From contig ADNK01002426.1 in the NCBI GenBank assembly GCA_000320545.1, positions 40,001 to 60,000 on the forward strand: a DNA stretch of 20,000 nucleotides, read 5' to 3'. The DNA comes from Bigelowiella natans CCMP2755. Lineage: Eukaryota; Cercozoa; Chlorarachniophyceae. Each line of letters opens with the position of its first letter. Position 1 is the stretch's first letter. The position numbers and the translations under genes are program-made. Positions 18,351 to 20,000 of this stretch are shown one piece after another. The notes beneath the pieces are model-generated. The model was not told the DNA's origin, ran no database searches, and was given only the letters and a program-made list of their open reading frames with translations.

Positions 18351-20000
18351 ATTGAGCCACGAAGCCAAGCAGCCAGTCTGGACTGCCATGGTGGTAAAGA
18401 ACCCTTGTGCCTGCACAAGCCCCACTGGATTGGTGATTTTAGGCATCACTCCATTGCTCATAGATTTCAACTCGCTCTTTAATGCATCTAGAAATGCATT
18501 CGTTTCGGAATCAGTCATCCGTTCAATGAATACATACCTACCTTTGTAGCTTTTCCCAATCTCCATGACATAACCTTCTCCCAACTTACGAACTGCAATT
18601 CTAACAGCATTCCATACATCGGTAGGAGTAAGGAGGGTTGATTGCCCATCTGTACCCATTGGTGTAATCAACATAGCTTTCCAAAGTTTTCGATACAAGC
18701 ACACCTGCTTTGTGTTTATGTCAATAACTAAATGGATACAATAGGCAAAGAAACTCCGCTTAGATTTCAGATTTTTCAAAGTTGCTTCTCGGACTATCTT
18801 TGACTCTATTTCAGCTTTATTATTTTTTTGGTAGTAGCTGGAGACTTCATCCAGGGATGAATACGAAGCATACTCGTTTTGAGTTGTTACGCCGCTCTTT
18901 TTGGATGCTTGTACCACAAGTAAGCTCTCGTTTTTCTCTTCTATGGCTCGGCAGATCATTTCTGCTGATGGACGAAGTTTTAAGTCTATGTTCAAACAGC
19001 TCTTAAGTAATGCCCTTTCGAAGGAACTTGCGTTCTCAGGACACTCTAACTGCTCTTTTCCTTGCACAATCCGCTCTAGGCATTCCTTATACGACTGACC
19101 CTTCCAATTGTAAGGTTCGCACCCTTTTGTCAAAAGCTCCCATATAGTTACTCCTAATGACCAAATGTCAGACGCGCTGGTGAAGCTACCCGACTTGCCA
19201 ACGCTCTCTGGTGCCATCCAGGGCCAGGCAACGTTCGAAACGTTTCTGATATAAGCCGAGTTCTTCGGCGCGAAACGTGTGAGTCCGAAATCAGCAATTT
19301 TGGCAGTACCATCCTTAGTGAGGAGGATATTGCGACAAGCGATATCACGATGCACAAGCTGTAATGAGTGCAAGTGTTGCAAGCCTTTTGCAATGTCCTT
19401 TGTCACTTGAAGGAATCCTTGGCCGTGTGATAATTCAAGACTTTTATGTAAAACATCCAGGGAACCTTTCTCACAGAGGGGGGTGAGGAAACACAACTTT
19501 CCCTGAATAAGGACGAGAGCTTCGAGGGTTAGCACGTTAGGATGAGGCTTCAAATGAAGGAAGGCTGCGAACTCACCCACATCCTCCTTGAAATCACCAT
19601 TCTTAGGTATTTTTATCACATATTTGACTTTTTCTTGATCTTTTATGGAAGCTATGAGGCTTCTGGCAAAGTTTCCTTCACCAAGTACTTTCCCCATCTC
19701 TAAATCATCCTCTTGGTACAATGGGAACCCGTAAAGCTGGCTTGGTGATCTGCTCGACGACGACGCTGCCAATGATGATAACAAAAAACTTATTTTAGAT
19801 AATGTGAACGTCTTGTTTGGGATAAATGTGAAGCATTCTGTAACATGTGTGTAAATGACCTCTTGATTTCGTGTCGTCGCCTACATCTTCTGTCGGCAGC
19901 GTATTTTGGCTACTCAAGACACCGTACTCTGAGCTACTGCGTGACTGTAGAGTCGGAAAATCGGAAGGCAACTTGACTTCTTTTTGTTGAGATTCTATGG
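18348..20000 (-). CDS. Protein kinase, tyrosine-kinase-like, 5' end beyond the window
   Basis: Minus strand. A main exon (19765-18348) joins in phase 1, across a 94-nt GT-AG intron (19859-19766), to an upstream exon from 19860 that is open to the window edge. The kinase domain is complete: Gly loop GEGNFARS (about 19682), VIK lysine (about 19613-19611), catalytic loop HRDIACRN (Asp near 19346), DFGLTR (Asp near 19292), WPWMAPES, DIWSLGVTIWELLTKG and a final RPSAEMI. HRD-I-A-C-R-N and the Trp-Met-Ala-Pro-Glu motif fit tyrosine kinases or the TKL group better than ordinary Ser/Thr kinases. The loop has Ala where FG would be usual (GNFA), a mild change. About 180 residues follow the kinase domain. 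No transmembrane segment is seen in the portion present. Substrates cannot be inferred. Confidence 0.9.
18430..18780 (-). other. C-terminal region of the kinase, possibly PH-like
   Basis: After the kinase domain come a Ser/Tyr-rich linker (EYASYSSLDEVSSYYQ) and about 110 residues with alternating short hydrophobic strands (AYCIHLVIDI, QVCLYRKL, AMLITPM, YVMEIG, RYVFIE) and a final amphipathic helix (SETNAFLDALKSELKSM). Seven or so strands capped by a C-terminal helix is the pattern of a PH-like fold. This is a reading of secondary-structure pattern only, with no recognised family motif. Confidence 0.35.
19766..19859 (-). other. 94-nt intron near the 5' end of the kinase gene
   Basis: Minus-strand donor AGAG|GTCATT and acceptor TTATCATCATTGGCAG|CG. 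The upstream frame (ESQQKEVKLPSDFPTLQ and onward) is open to the donor and hits TAA within the intron if read through. Removing the intron joins TKSR to a GCG codon and then SSSSRSPSQ. The donor GTCATT is not a strong match to consensus, so the exact boundary is less certain than the need for an intron. Confidence 0.6.

Noticed and set aside
18178-18549. Plus-strand frame with a His run
   Set aside because: It is a shadow of the kinase gene and of the (CAT)n repeat.

Overview
The window is nuclear DNA of a eukaryote, most likely a unicellular protist or alga. The evidence is a gene with 20 short GT-AG introns (about 68-247 nt), a kinesin-5 motor, a tyrosine-kinase-like protein kinase, AT-leaning intergenic DNA and a very high density of di- and trinucleotide microsatellites. 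I cannot name the species or safely place it in a supergroup from sequence alone. No rRNA, tRNA, CRISPR array, transposase or reverse transcriptase was recognised.

Layout. Bases 1-3290 are microsatellite-dense DNA without a gene I can defend. Bases 3290-5100 are also repeat-rich but hold three short stretches flanked by good splice signals, which may be exons of an unrecognised plus-strand gene. Bases 5100-7000 are largely featureless apart from a 22-bp direct repeat, a (CTAG)n palindrome and an (AT)n tract. A two-exon minus-strand gene (7016-8044) encodes a very basic 323-residue protein of unknown function. About 690 bp upstream of it, and divergent, starts the main gene: a kinesin-5 (BimC/Eg5 family) of 21 exons (8733-17291). 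My splice model joins in frame throughout and predicts about 1,889 residues, much longer than a usual kinesin-5, mainly through the stalk. Bases 17292-18347 form a convergent intergenic block unusually rich in the tetranucleotide CTAG. The window ends in a minus-strand protein kinase (18348 to beyond 20000), with a tyrosine-kinase-type catalytic loop and a C-terminal region that may be PH-like. Its 5' end lies outside the window.

How the parts relate. The kinesin would act in mitotic spindle assembly as a tetrameric microtubule-sliding motor. It has a CDK-site-like tail motif and a Thr-Pro-rich basic C-terminus. The divergent basic protein shares its upstream region and could be co-expressed, but nothing in the sequence proves a functional link. 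The most unusual themes are the very long kinesin-5 stalk, microsatellites that begin at or close to intron donors (including an intron with (GT)n near its donor and (AC)n near its acceptor), an intron-like 36-nt in-frame segment inside an exon, and the CTAG-rich convergent spacer.
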